Origin: Microcaldota archaeon
Lineage (GTDB): Archaea; Micrarchaeota; Micrarchaeia; Anstonellales; J096
Direction of reading: 5' to 3'
NCBI GenBank assembly: GCA_027024255.1
Contig: JALVSQ010000022.1
Span: 1-37,236 of the forward strand
DNA: 37,236 nt
The position numbers and the translations under genes are program-made. The notes beneath the pieces were generated by a model. The model was not told the DNA's origin. It did not search any database and worked only from the letters and a program-made list of their open reading frames with translations. This document shows positions 7,696 through 15,429 of this stretch, piece after piece. The stretch's first letter is position 1, and each line of letters begins with the position of its first letter.

Positions 7696-7716
7696 TATAA
7701 TTTTTAGGTTCAATTA

Positions 7717-7727
7717 GGTTTAAAATT
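7717..7727 (-). promoter_or_regulatory. TATA box of tRNA-Ser
   Basis: On the reverse strand AATTTTAAACC has its TTTAAA core at 7719-7724, about 24 nt before the tRNA 5' end at 7695. This is the standard spacing for archaeal tRNA promoters. It sits directly after the stop codon of the upstream PLD-family gene. Confidence 0.6.
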
Positions 7728-8210
7728 CTACTGTAGAGGGATTGCCTTGTTCCAGAGAGTGTTAAATTTATGCTTGAACTCATCAACATTTAAAAAGAGA
7801 ATGAACACTCCCGCTTCAACATTCCTTTTCAATGCTGATTTGCTTATATTGTTAGAGCCAACCATAACCTTTAAGCCATCTACTATGTAAAATTTTGCAT
7901 GGGTTGTTGTTCTGGCAATCCTTACCTCTATGTTAGGATGGCTGTTTAGCTTATGCACTGTGTAGGGTTCAAATCTCTTTTCATTAACAATAATCCTTAC
8001 TTTAACACCCTCATCCGCTTTGGCAATTATTAAATCAGTTAATGTAGATTCATAAAGGGAATATACAACTATATCAAGAGATTGGGATGACGAGTTAATG
8101 AAATCAAGAACTTCTTTACTCTCTTCAGGTAGAAAATAAGGGTTTACAAGAAATGAAGATAAGAGGAAGCCAATCAACACACCTACCAATAAAAATAAAA
8201 CTCTCTCCAC
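7728..8210 (-). CDS. Membrane-anchored phospholipase D-family nuclease (Nuc-like)
   Basis: The 160-residue protein has one N-terminal hydrophobic helix (residues 4-21, LLVGVLIGFLLSSF), a signal peptide or anchor, followed by a single PLD catalytic domain. The HKD motif is complete: H104, K106, D111 and the following GSNN at 118-121. Single-HKD proteins of about 155 residues, such as bacterial Nuc, dimerise to form the active site and usually cleave DNA without sequence specificity. The leader predicts that it faces outside the cell. A role in degrading external DNA for nucleotide salvage fits a small-genome archaeon, but this is inference. Phospholipase activity is a less likely alternative. 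It precedes tRNA-Ser on the same strand. Confidence 0.88.
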   Translation of the reverse strand: MERVLFLLVGVLIGFLLSSFLVNPYFLPEESKEVLDFINSSSQSLDIVVYSLYESTLTDLIIAKADEGVKVRIIVNEKRFEPYTVHKLNSHPNIEVRIARTTTHAKFYIVDGLKVMVGSNNISKSALKRNVEAGVFILFLNVDEFKHKFNTLWNKAIPLQ

Positions 8211-8245
8211 CCTGTTATTTTACTCAAAACGCTTTAATAACCTAA

Positions 8246-9085
8246 CTAAAAGGGCAGGAATACCTGGAATAAATAGGCTAATAAACCAAGGCCAAGAGCA
8301 TAAAGCATTATCTTTCTACTTTTTCCCGGCTCATTTAATAAAAACAGAGATTTGACCAGTAGCAAATATGCGAGTAGAAACACCAGCAAACCAGATATTT
8401 TGAAAGGCAGTGAAAAGAAAGCCAATAAACTGAAAGGAATGAATAAGGTGATGAAAAACAAAGCAACAACAAGAGCATTCCTTTTGCCTATTAAGATAGG
8501 CAATGTCCTTGATTTCCTTGCTTTTAAGTCCCCTTTCATATCTTCAACAGACTTAATTATTTCTCTTGCCACACCTATGAAAAAGGCAGCACATGATATA
8601 TAGATGATTTCATTACTTATCTTTCCTCCAATAAGGGCTCCAAATACAAAAGGAATCCCCATTGAGAGGGCTATGACTAAATTGCCTATCAAAGGCAAAT
8701 CTTTTAGTTTAAAGTCATATGCAATTGAAAGAAGAGCAAAGAGCAGAGCAACAGCTCTTGCGTATGCGTTGATTAAAAAAGAGAGTAGAAAGGCAATTAA
8801 AAATGATGTTAGTGTTATTCCAAGAGCTTCTTTTTTTGTTACACTGCCTCTAACCAGTGGTCTGTCAACCCTTTTATTGATTAAATCGCTTTCAAAATCA
8901 AGAAAGTCATTTAATGCAAATGCCCCCATTTCTATAAAGAAAGGGACTATTAAACCAGCGATATGCTCAACATCAAGAACAAGATTGTTTGAGAGGGCAT
9001 AGCCTATAAGAACAGCCAGTGAAAGCATGAATGCATGCTCTATTCTTGTGAGCTCAATAAAGCCTTTCAGCTTCTCCTTTAACAT
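8246..9085 (-). CDS. UbiA-family prenyltransferase, probable digeranylgeranylglyceryl phosphate synthase
   Basis: This 279-residue integral membrane protein has about eight hydrophobic helices. The UbiA superfamily's two aspartate motifs are present: NDFLDFESD at 59-67, followed by INKRVDRPLVRG, and a second DMKGD near residue 180. These bind Mg-diphosphate. In archaea the family member with an IN-x-RP-type segment after the first motif is typically DGGGP synthase, which adds the second geranylgeranyl chain to make archaeal ether lipids. Other UbiA enzymes (menaquinone, heme or chlorophyll-type) cannot be excluded from motifs alone. The ATG at 9085 overlaps the end of the RIO1 gene by 32 nt, so the two are likely co-transcribed. 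Confidence 0.85.
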   Translation of the reverse strand: MLKEKLKGFIELTRIEHAFMLSLAVLIGYALSNNLVLDVEHIAGLIVPFFIEMGAFALNDFLDFESDLINKRVDRPLVRGSVTKKEALGITLTSFLIAFLLSFLINAYARAVALLFALLSIAYDFKLKDLPLIGNLVIALSMGIPFVFGALIGGKISNEIIYISCAAFFIGVAREIIKSVEDMKGDLKARKSRTLPILIGKRNALVVALFFITLFIPFSLLAFFSLPFKISGLLVFLLAYLLLVKSLFLLNEPGKSRKIMLYALGLGLLAYLFQVFLPF

Positions 9086-9794
9086 ACCTCATCACTTTCT
9101 CCACATGTATGTTGAGAGCCAACTTCTTTTTAAAGTAATTAACAACATTCCTTATATCTCTTTGGAGAAGTTCATCACTCCTTGGGTGCTTTAAAACAAC
9201 ACCCTGTCCAAAGTCTATGAAGTAGTTTTTATCACCTTTGAGTATGTTGTACTCACTCAAATCTCCATGGACTAGTCCATAAGAGTACAATCTCTTTATT
9301 TGCTCTACGATTTCTTCAAAATCCTTTTTTTCGACAACTCCATCAACCATTCGTGGATAAGGTAGACCTTCTTTGCCTAAGAAAGACATAACAACTACAT
9401 TTTTGTAGTGATACAAAGGGATAGGAGCAGGAACATTTGCTTTATACGCAACCTTTAAGTTCTTGAACTCCTTTGAGGCAAATGCATTCACGAGTTCTCT
9501 TTCTGTTTTAGGAACAGAAGGAAACCTTGGGTCTCCGATGATGTAGGAGTGCCTTCTAAAAAATCTGGCAGTCTCCTTTTTATAAATCTTGACAGCAACA
9601 AATTCATCACTGGCCTTTGCTCTATAAACATTTGCCTCCTTACCCATTGAAATAAGGTAATCCAGCTTGTTGAAGATGCCTTTCTCTATGATCTTGCTTA
9701 ACGCTAATAATGTTTCTTTATCAAATACTAAATCTTCTATTTCCCATCTCTCTTTTAGCAGAAACTTTTCCTTTGGAGGTCTTTTTTTACCCAC
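9054..9794 (-). CDS. rio1: RIO1-type serine/threonine kinase
   Basis: RIO1 is an atypical protein kinase/ATPase needed for late maturation of the small ribosomal subunit. Motifs, numbered from the TTG at 9812, are: nucleotide loop MGKEANVY at 56-63, catalytic lysine in VAVKIYK (K75), catalytic loop VHGDLSEYN at 181-189, and metal-binding IDFGQ at 199-203. The GKEANVY loop and the absence of an N-terminal winged helix point to RIO1 rather than RIO2. I placed the start at GTG 9794. The in-frame TTG at 9812 is the alternative, and neither has a good ribosome binding site. The gene follows the small beta protein and overlaps the prenyltransferase gene by 32 nt. Confidence 0.93.
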   Translation of the reverse strand: MGKKRPPKEKFLLKERWEIEDLVFDKETLLALSKIIEKGIFNKLDYLISMGKEANVYRAKASDEFVAVKIYKKETARFFRRHSYIIGDPRFPSVPKTERELVNAFASKEFKNLKVAYKANVPAPIPLYHYKNVVVMSFLGKEGLPYPRMVDGVVEKKDFEEIVEQIKRLYSYGLVHGDLSEYNILKGDKNYFIDFGQGVVLKHPRSDELLQRDIRNVVNYFKKKLALNIHVEKVMRYVKGEAERLY

Positions 9795-9814
9795 AATTAC
9801 ACAACTAAGCAAAA

Positions 9815-10186
9815 TTATTTTATTATTTCCTCAACAACCGGCTTGCACTCTATTTCAAACTCTTTATCAACTCTCTCGTTTATAACTCCATTCCTATCGT
9901 ATGCAAACACAGTTATCTTTGCCCTGTATATATCTGGCTTTGTATACTTGGAACCGAATATTCTAATGTACTTTTCTATAACTTCATTCTTTCTCAGAAT
10001 ACCTATTCTTATTTTGCCTTTTCTAAGGGAATGGTCAGGTGTTAGGGAAAGCTTATGAGGCACTTCAATATCTGCTTCAAACCACCTCAAGCCTTTTTTA
10101 TCATTCTTAACCCTTATGATAAGCCTTACATCGTTGAAGCGCTCTGCCTCAAGGCTTGAAGGATAAAGCTTTATGAAGACCTCCAT
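9815..10186 (-). CDS. Small beta-sandwich-like protein, paralogue of the 35432-35800 product
   Basis: This 123-residue protein of unknown function is mostly beta strand by pattern (alternating hydrophobic residues, RLIIRVKN, KIRIGIL), consistent with an Ig-like or CARDB-like sandwich. It has no signal peptide. It aligns over most of its length with the product at 35432-35800: I-I-x-V-x-N, then an A-D-[IV] strand, then an L-x-P segment, then KG-x-[KR]-x-IG-x-L and a Y-x-I/Y-x-A tail. I chose the ATG at 10186, with a GGTTTAAAAACC core about 30 nt upstream. An in-frame TTG at 10198 extends it by four residues. It lies 20 nt or less before the RIO1 gene, so the two may be co-expressed. Confidence 0.75.
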   Translation of the reverse strand: MEVFIKLYPSSLEAERFNDVRLIIRVKNDKKGLRWFEADIEVPHKLSLTPDHSLRKGKIRIGILRKNEVIEKYIRIFGSKYTKPDIYRAKITVFAYDRNGVINERVDKEFEIECKPVVEEIIK

Positions 10187-10265
10187 GTTAAACCCCAAAA
10201 CATAGGAAATGTAGGGTTTTTAAACCATAGACAAAGCATTAAAATACTTAGCCTCCAATTAAATC
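10187..10265. promoter_or_regulatory. Divergent promoter region with two separate TATA-like cores
   Basis: This 79-bp gap holds a TTTTTAAACC core (10216-10225) placed for the minus-strand gene and a TTAAAATA core (about 10239-10246) about 20 nt before the plus-strand ATG at 10266. Each gene therefore appears to have its own promoter, unlike the 51-55 bp gaps elsewhere in the window. Confidence 0.4.
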
Positions 10266-10613
10266 ATGGAGAAGTTAATCAGTGCAGAGGAGTTATCTGC
10301 AAAGCCATGGGAAGAAATACTTGCTTTTGGTGATGAGTTGTTGAAGGAGATGAAAGAAAGAGATGAAAGAATAAAGAGAATAAAGAAGAAAGTGGAAATT
10401 GTTAAGTTGCTTTTGAACGAATACAAAGAGGCCAAAGAAGGCTTTATGCTATCAGACCTATTCAGGCAAATGACAGAGTTGATAGCCATGCTTGAGGCAA
10501 AGCTTTTCTCGAAATTACCTTCCCAGAAGTACAGGGTTTTTCTTGAAGCGATAAAAAGAAAGTTAGGGAAAAGCCCACTTGCTGAGATTGAGAAGTTTAA
10601 GAAGGAGGACTAA
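10266..10613 (+). CDS. Small coiled-coil protein of unknown function (115 aa)
   Basis: The protein is almost entirely helical and highly charged. Residues 18-60 show a coiled-coil-like heptad pattern rich in Lys and Glu, with a second helix at 65-85. There is no recognisable catalytic motif, signal peptide or membrane segment. The ATG is probably leaderless, given a TTAAAATA core about 20 nt upstream. Two nucleotides separate its stop from the next start, and the ribosome binding site of the next gene lies inside its last codons, so the pair is translationally coupled. A scaffold or subunit for the downstream protein is possible but not shown. Confidence 0.65.
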   Translation: MEKLISAEELSAKPWEEILAFGDELLKEMKERDERIKRIKKKVEIVKLLLNEYKEAKEGFMLSDLFRQMTELIAMLEAKLFSKLPSQKYRVFLEAIKRKLGKSPLAEIEKFKKED

Positions 10614-10615
10614 GC

Positions 10616-11227
10616 ATGAAGCTTTCAGATGTAATAGATTTAGAAGTGAATGGTTTATTTGTTTTGCTTAACGGTAAGGCTTTGAGTGGAAAGCATTACA
10701 GGTTTGATTGTCTAAAGGGCACATATCCTTTGAAGTTTGAATCTACTGATGTTGCTTTTATTGAGTATAAAGTCACAGAAAAAGATGGCTTTACTTATTC
10801 TCTATTTATCATTCCTCCCAGACTTGTTGGCGGCTTTTATGTAAAAACAACTGCTCATAAATCAAGCGATGATGCAGTTCAGTTAATATGGGGAAGAGGG
10901 GCTATACTGGCTCATTACCTTAATTCAGACCTTTCTGTGTCCATAAAGTCAGGTTTGTTTTCTCCTGTGGAAACTGTTAAGATAGGCAAAGACTGGATAT
11001 ATACTCTTTACAATTTCGGGAAAGAGAAAGTAATCTTTCTTGTTAAGTACAGGGAGCCATGGTCAAATACATCCTTTATTAAGGATAATGAAGGAGAAGC
11101 TTTCTTTTTCAAGTCAGATGGTTCAACAATAAAAAACACCAATTATCTCGTTGCAGATATAACTGAGTTTGTACCTTCTCAAAAAAGTTTGTTAAGAGAA
11201 TTAGAGGATTTAATCCACAATGCCTAA
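10616..11227 (+). CDS. Protein of unknown function, beta-rich (203 aa)
   Basis: I do not recognise a family. The sequence is rich in beta strands and aromatic residues (FTYSLFIIPPRLVGGFYV, VIFLVKYREPW), with no leader or membrane helix. The start ATG at 10616 has a strong Shine-Dalgarno site (AAGGAGG at about 10602-10608) within the end of the upstream coiled-coil gene. Its 3' end overlaps the convergent aIF2-gamma gene by 18 bp. The two-gene unit 10266-11227 carries no hint of pathway. Confidence 0.7.
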   Translation: MKLSDVIDLEVNGLFVLLNGKALSGKHYRFDCLKGTYPLKFESTDVAFIEYKVTEKDGFTYSLFIIPPRLVGGFYVKTTAHKSSDDAVQLIWGRGAILAHYLNSDLSVSIKSGLFSPVETVKIGKDWIYTLYNFGKEKVIFLVKYREPWSNTSFIKDNEGEAFFFKSDGSTIKNTNYLVADITEFVPSQKSLLRELEDLIHNA

Positions 11228-12394
11228 TCCTGCCAACCTCCATCTATGACCTATCCTTCTACTTATAGCTATTTTATCTCCTTTAACAGCAATGACAGGT
11301 CTCTTAAGCCTGACAATTGCTCTTTTCTTTTCTAACTTTACAATCACTCCTGATGTTGGTGTTGCATGAATGTTTAGAAGCAGGGGTTCACCCTCCTTTA
11401 GCAATGGATTTTCAATGTCCTTTCTTTTAAGCAATGAATACTTTAACCTTAATTCAGATGTTTCTTCAGGCAGAGTTCCTTTTAATCCCATAAGCCTTCC
11501 AGCCAGCAAATCTGATTTTGTTAGAGAGGGGTCAAGCAAAGTGCCAAATGCAATTAATCCACCTGGCTTTGCCTCTTTTAAATCTTCTGAACCTGACTTT
11601 AAAGATGTAATTTTTGTGCTTAATCTTACATAACCACTTTCAGTCCTTATTCCAGGAGCAATTTCGACCTCGTCTCCTACTTTGAAAACACCCTGAACAA
11701 TCGTGCCACCTAAAACACCACCCACCATTTCACTTACCTTTTTTCCCGGCTGGTTTATATCAAAACTCCTTATGATATAAGCAATGGGCTTTTTACTTTC
11801 ATCTCTTTCAGGTGTTGGAATAAACTTATCAATTGCTTCAATTACATAATGAGCATTCAGGTTGTAGGTTGAAGAAACAGGGATTATAGGTGCATTTTCA
11901 GCAACAGTTCCTTTAACGAAGTTCTTTATTTCTTTGTAGTTCTCAATGGCTCTTTCCTTGCTTACAACATCGACCTTTGTTTGAACTATGACTATGTTTT
12001 TTACACCTAAGAGTTCCAGTACCATTAAATGCTCCTTTGTTTGTTCCTGAGGACATTTCTCATTTGCAGCGATTATGAACAATGCCCCGTCTATTACTGC
12101 TGAGGCAGAAATAGCTGTTGCCATCAAGCTTTCATGACCAGGAGCATCCACAAATGAGACCTTTCTCTTTAACTCTGTTTTTGAGCCGCAGAAAGGGCAC
12201 TTTGTTTTGTTTGAATACATTTTACATTTTTTACACTGCCTTATCTCCATATCAGCATAACCTATCTTTATAGTTATACCTCTTTTTATCTCCTCGCTAT
12301 GTGTATCTGTCCACTTACCTGTAAGCATTTTGGTTAGTGTAGTTTTTCCATGGTCTACATGTCCAAAAAGACCTATGTTGAGCTCAGGCTGCAT
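11210..12394 (-). CDS. eif2g: Translation initiation factor aIF2 subunit gamma
   Basis: This is the GTPase subunit of the archaeal initiation factor that delivers Met-tRNAi to the small ribosomal subunit. Seen in order: G1 GHVDHGKT (11-18), switch-region RGITIKIGYAD, a zinc knuckle with two C-x2-C pairs (CKKC and CPFC), G3 DAPGHE, G4-like TKVD, and the two beta-barrel domains. The length of 394 residues is normal. I chose the ATG at 12394, which has an AAGGAGG site a few bases upstream. The longer reading frame to 12451 would add an implausible basic tail lying within eS6. The start overlaps the eS6 gene by 11 nt. The eS6-aIF2-gamma pairing is a common archaeal operon. Confidence 0.97.
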   Translation of the reverse strand: MQPELNIGLFGHVDHGKTTLTKMLTGKWTDTHSEEIKRGITIKIGYADMEIRQCKKCKMYSNKTKCPFCGSKTELKRKVSFVDAPGHESLMATAISASAVIDGALFIIAANEKCPQEQTKEHLMVLELLGVKNIVIVQTKVDVVSKERAIENYKEIKNFVKGTVAENAPIIPVSSTYNLNAHYVIEAIDKFIPTPERDESKKPIAYIIRSFDINQPGKKVSEMVGGVLGGTIVQGVFKVGDEVEIAPGIRTESGYVRLSTKITSLKSGSEDLKEAKPGGLIAFGTLLDPSLTKSDLLAGRLMGLKGTLPEETSELRLKYSLLKRKDIENPLLKEGEPLLLNIHATPTSGVIVKLEKKRAIVRLKRPVIAVKGDKIAISRRIGHRWRLAGLGIVD

Positions 12395-12773
12395 CCTTCT
12401 TTTCCTCCTTTTTACCCAGGATGTTCTCCAATGGCTCTTTGCCCTCTTCAACTACAACTGTGTTGACCTGAACTATGTCCTGGCTGTATGTATTCCCTCT
12501 GACAGTTTTTCTCCTTCTTTCTCCTTTTCTTTTTGGCCTGAAGCCAGGAGGCGAAGAGAGCAGAGCTTGCTTTTTCACAGCTCCGCTGATGTCCTTCCTC
12601 ATAGGAAAACCACTTTCATCAGAGCCACCTGTAAGTTTCAGTTTGTATCCACCTAAGCCAAGGACATCGCCTTCAATTACATCACCTATCCTCTTTCCTA
12701 TTATGTAAGGTTCTTTTTCCTTTGGCAATTCCAGTTTGTAAGTCTTCCCTTTATGAGATATATTCACAATCAT
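12384..12773 (-). CDS. rps6e: Small ribosomal subunit protein eS6
   Basis: This 129-residue protein matches the archaeal S6e family: an N-terminal beta fold with KTYKLELP, then GDVIEGDVLGL, the conserved GGSDESGFPMRKD segment, and the basic KRKGERRRKTVRGNT region that binds rRNA. The length is typical for archaea, lacking the eukaryotic C-terminal phosphorylation tail. A GAGGTGA ribosome binding site sits just before the ATG, and a TTTAAATA core at 12807-12814 is the probable promoter. It is co-transcribed with aIF2-gamma, whose start lies in its last codons. Confidence 0.97.
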   Translation of the reverse strand: MIVNISHKGKTYKLELPKEKEPYIIGKRIGDVIEGDVLGLGGYKLKLTGGSDESGFPMRKDISGAVKKQALLSSPPGFRPKRKGERRRKTVRGNTYSQDIVQVNTVVVEEGKEPLENILGKKEEKKDAA

Positions 12774-12818
12774 ACTTTCACCTCATTTAATTTTGTTAGA
12801 TAAGCATTTAAATATTAC

Positions 12819-13709
12819 TTAAAATGTTATGAGTTTTACAGCTCCTTTTTCACCAGTTATGCAAATAGCAACATTATTTTTAGAATAGCCTATTGAAATT
12901 GATGAAATACTCTCGTCAAGAGTGGTAAAAGGAGATTTACCTGATTCCTTTATGTAATGGACTTCTCCACCTGATGTGCCTGTCAGGAAACCATTGCTAT
13001 AAGGAGTAATTACTTTAACATCTTTTATGCTTATAACCGCTTCTTCTGCTTTTAAAGGGTTGACTCTCTCTGTATTTATTTTTCTGATTGTTATCTTGCT
13101 ATCCTCTACAAAGGCTATTTTATCGTCATTTACAGCAATCATCTTACATTTTTCATGTATTAGTTTGGGAGGTTTATAAGAGTATGAGAAAATATGTTTT
13201 TTATTTAAGATTTCAACTCCTGCATTTGATAAAATGGCAATGAATTCATCAACATGAATGTTTTTTGGAGTGCTGTTTAGCTTTAAAGGAATTTTGGCTA
13301 AAACTTCCCTTCCTGTGTATATTATTAATTCATCCTGCTTTAACACATAGAGCTTCCCTTCGTTATCCCTTGCTATATCCACGACATTTTCTTCCAGTTT
13401 TATGGGATTATGCCCTATTAAACCATAAAGGCTATTTCCAGCTTTAAAGAACAGTGAATCTGTAAAAGCTATTTTTTCGACTTTTTTATTTGTAAGAATC
13501 AGTTCGTACTCTTGCTTGTTTTCTTCATCATAAAATAAGTATATTGCTCCTTTATCGGTCTCATTGATATTCATGAACGGGTTAGAAGATGAACCAGCCA
13601 CAGCAAATCCATTATTAAAGAAAGTTGATGTTAGCGGAATTGAGGGAATCCTGAATAATTTAACTTTTTTAGGAATGCTTATTTTCTCATTTTCTTTTGT
13701 TTTCAGCAT
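12819..13709 (-). CDS. Beta-propeller-like protein of unknown function (296 aa)
   Basis: The protein shows repeated short strands with hydrophobic-Gly-hydrophobic patterns about every 40 residues (GAIYLFYD, NSLYGLIG, GKLYVLKQDELIIY, EFIAILSNAGVEIL, DKIAFVEDSKITI, GFLTGTSGGEVHYI, NVAICITGEKGAVKLI). This fits a six- or seven-bladed beta-propeller of WD40-like type. No signal peptide is seen. Such proteins act as binding platforms, and no partner is evident. The ATG at 13709 and the ECF gene start at 13762 are divergent over 52 bp with one central A/T core. Confidence 0.7.
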   Translation of the reverse strand: MLKTKENEKISIPKKVKLFRIPSIPLTSTFFNNGFAVAGSSSNPFMNINETDKGAIYLFYDEENKQEYELILTNKKVEKIAFTDSLFFKAGNSLYGLIGHNPIKLEENVVDIARDNEGKLYVLKQDELIIYTGREVLAKIPLKLNSTPKNIHVDEFIAILSNAGVEILNKKHIFSYSYKPPKLIHEKCKMIAVNDDKIAFVEDSKITIRKINTERVNPLKAEEAVISIKDVKVITPYSNGFLTGTSGGEVHYIKESGKSPFTTLDESISSISIGYSKNNVAICITGEKGAVKLITF

Positions 13710-13761
13710 AACCCTTCTTATTATAAGATAAATTTTTATTTGTTATTCTTGATATGTCTTT
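13710..13761. promoter_or_regulatory. Bidirectional leaderless promoter, propeller gene / ECF gene
   Basis: The only strong A/T core in this 52-bp gap is ATAAATTTTTATT around 13729-13740. It lies about 19 nt from the minus ATG (13709) and about 22 nt from the plus GTG (13762). It is spaced like the gaps at 4060, 25510 and 35380. Confidence 0.45.
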
Positions 13762-14460
13762 GTGAAGTATTACAAAACAACTGTTTCAATTATGCTGGGT
13801 GTTTTAGGTGTTGTTTTAAGTGCTTTTAATAATATTATTGGCATTCCAACAGGCTTCGGTATGACGGTTGATTTAGCTGCTGTGCCTGTTCTTGTTGCTG
13901 CATTTGTCCTTGGAGCAAGGTATGGGGTTTATGCTTTAAATGTTTTATTTCTTGGCATTCTCTTTACTTCACCAACAGGCTTTATAGGAGGTACAATGAA
14001 GTTCATTGCAACTGCTCCTCTTATATTTGTTCCTTATTTTATGAACAGGGGATTGTTGAGAGGCTTTGCTTTTTCAATTGCTATTCTGATTGCTCTGTTT
14101 AGCCTTCCTGCCCTGGCCTTCACATTTAATCAGTTTTTAGGAGCATTACTTTTCCTTTTAGCTGTTGTTTTAATCGCTTATTCCACAGGAGAGGATAGGA
14201 TAAGTCCTTCGCTGTTTGGTTTTGTCCTCGCTGTTGTGGTTAGATGCATTATTACAGTAATAACAAACATCTATTTTGCAGGTCCTCTGTTTTTCAAGAT
14301 GTCTCCTGATGAACTTATTGCCTTTGTAGAATCTATTGGATTACCTTTTGCAAAGTCAAGTGTCTACGCAATCATATCTTTCTGGAACATAATTCAGAGC
14401 ATTGTTGAGTGGAGCATTGCTTATTACATCTCCTTTTACAGACTTAAGCATAAGTATTAA
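13762..14460 (+). CDS. ECF transporter S component-like membrane protein
   Basis: This 232-residue protein has about six membrane helices and begins with a GTG codon. The segment with VDLAAVPVLVAAFVLGARYG (near residues 35-55), followed by a mid-protein GFIGGTMKFIAT, is typical of substrate-binding S components of energy-coupling factor vitamin transporters. In these, the S subunit captures a vitamin or trace metal and works with the EcfT/EcfA module. No EcfT or EcfA gene is present in the window, so a shared module elsewhere is required, or the protein works alone. The substrate cannot be read. A PP2C-like gene starts 27 bp downstream on the same strand. Confidence 0.75.
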   Translation: MKYYKTTVSIMLGVLGVVLSAFNNIIGIPTGFGMTVDLAAVPVLVAAFVLGARYGVYALNVLFLGILFTSPTGFIGGTMKFIATAPLIFVPYFMNRGLLRGFAFSIAILIALFSLPALAFTFNQFLGALLFLLAVVLIAYSTGEDRISPSLFGFVLAVVVRCIITVITNIYFAGPLFFKMSPDELIAFVESIGLPFAKSSVYAIISFWNIIQSIVEWSIAYYISFYRLKHKY

Positions 14461-14487
14461 AAACATGATTGTTCTTATATTATAACT

Positions 14488-15417
14488 GTGAGACTTAGAA
14501 AACTCAAACAACCTGAACTCCAAGCATTTAAAGGGTTTAACCGACTTAGAAGAGGGAATGTTAGATTTGGACATGAGGAGTTTAATATAAAAATAGATAA
14601 AGATTTTTTAGCAGAAGAAGTGAGTATAAAAGGTTCCTCTCACTCCACCAATGAAGACAAACTTGTTTTTAAAGTATCAAAAGGTGTTGGATATGCGTTT
14701 GCCATAGATGGAATCAGTAAAGGAGGCCTGGGAGCTTCTTCATCAAGCAAATGGAAAGATGTTATTGAGGACATAAGTGTTAATCCTTATGGAAAGAAGG
14801 CTGTTAAAATAGTTAAAGAGTTCAGGAAAAAAATACTTAAGGCACTTAAAAGAAGTGAAGAGGAATTAATAATCTTAGAGAATGCTGTTCTTTCAGGCGT
14901 TGTATTCTTTAAGGAAGGAGATGAGTGGAGATATATTTTCATTTACGGTGGAGATGGAGGCTTTGCCATTGTAGGTGATAGGGTTTTTTCTCCTCTTGCA
15001 GAGGGCGTAGAAAAGATGCCTGTTGATATTAGAAAGCATTTATCCCTTAATGGAAACCTGGTGCATCCTTTGCTTTTAGATGAATCATTTGAAGTTAAGC
15101 ATTGCTCTTTGCTAAAACATGAGGATTTTATGAAGGAAGGCTTTCCTCTAACAATACCTTCATTTGTGCCTGTGTTTGCTTTCAGGAGAGAGTGGTTTGA
15201 CCCTCTCGTTGTTTATACAGATGGCTTAACAGAGGCTTATCTTGGCTATGCAGGGAGGTTTTCACCTGATTCCTATGCGAGGTTTATGAAAGCGCTTGCC
15301 AATGATAAAATAGGTGCTGATGAGTTGAAGGCATATGCCAAGAAGTTTAGAGAGACAAGAGGAATTTCAGGATGGGATGATATAAGCTATTTGGTGGTTA
15401 AAAAAAGTAGTGAGTAA
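14488..15417 (+). CDS. PP2C-like protein phosphatase, variant family (309 aa)
   Basis: The protein carries the metal-binding landmarks of PP2C phosphatases in order: NED at 55-57, DGIS at 74-77 in place of the usual DGHGG, GDGG at 155-158 in place of GDS, TDGL at 244-247, and DDIS at 297-300. The first, second and last aspartates that hold the two Mn/Mg ions are conserved, so it may be active. It would dephosphorylate Ser/Thr. The segment DIRKHLSLNGNLVHPL (180-195) recurs in the product at 26995-28206 (DIVKHIHPLGNIV). The first 40 residues are basic. The start is a GTG with a TATTAAAAAC core 20-30 nt upstream, so the mRNA is probably leaderless. It converges on the 869-residue protein gene. 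Confidence 0.8.
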   Translation: MRLRKLKQPELQAFKGFNRLRRGNVRFGHEEFNIKIDKDFLAEEVSIKGSSHSTNEDKLVFKVSKGVGYAFAIDGISKGGLGASSSSKWKDVIEDISVNPYGKKAVKIVKEFRKKILKALKRSEEELIILENAVLSGVVFFKEGDEWRYIFIYGGDGGFAIVGDRVFSPLAEGVEKMPVDIRKHLSLNGNLVHPLLLDESFEVKHCSLLKHEDFMKEGFPLTIPSFVPVFAFRREWFDPLVVYTDGLTEAYLGYAGRFSPDSYARFMKALANDKIGADELKAYAKKFRETRGISGWDDISYLVVKKSSE

Positions 15418-15429
15418 AAAAGAAGGGAT

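Noticed and set aside
9050-9095. GTGATGA followed by CTGA at the start of the UbiA-family gene (minus strand)
   Set aside because: The guide distance is 18 nt, there is no internal D'/C' pair, and the bases are explained by the RIO1 C-terminus and the UbiA start.
12395-12451. N-terminal basic extension of aIF2-gamma
   Set aside because: It lies within eS6, lacks a ribosome binding site and is absent from the family. The ATG at 12394 has a strong AAGGAGG site.
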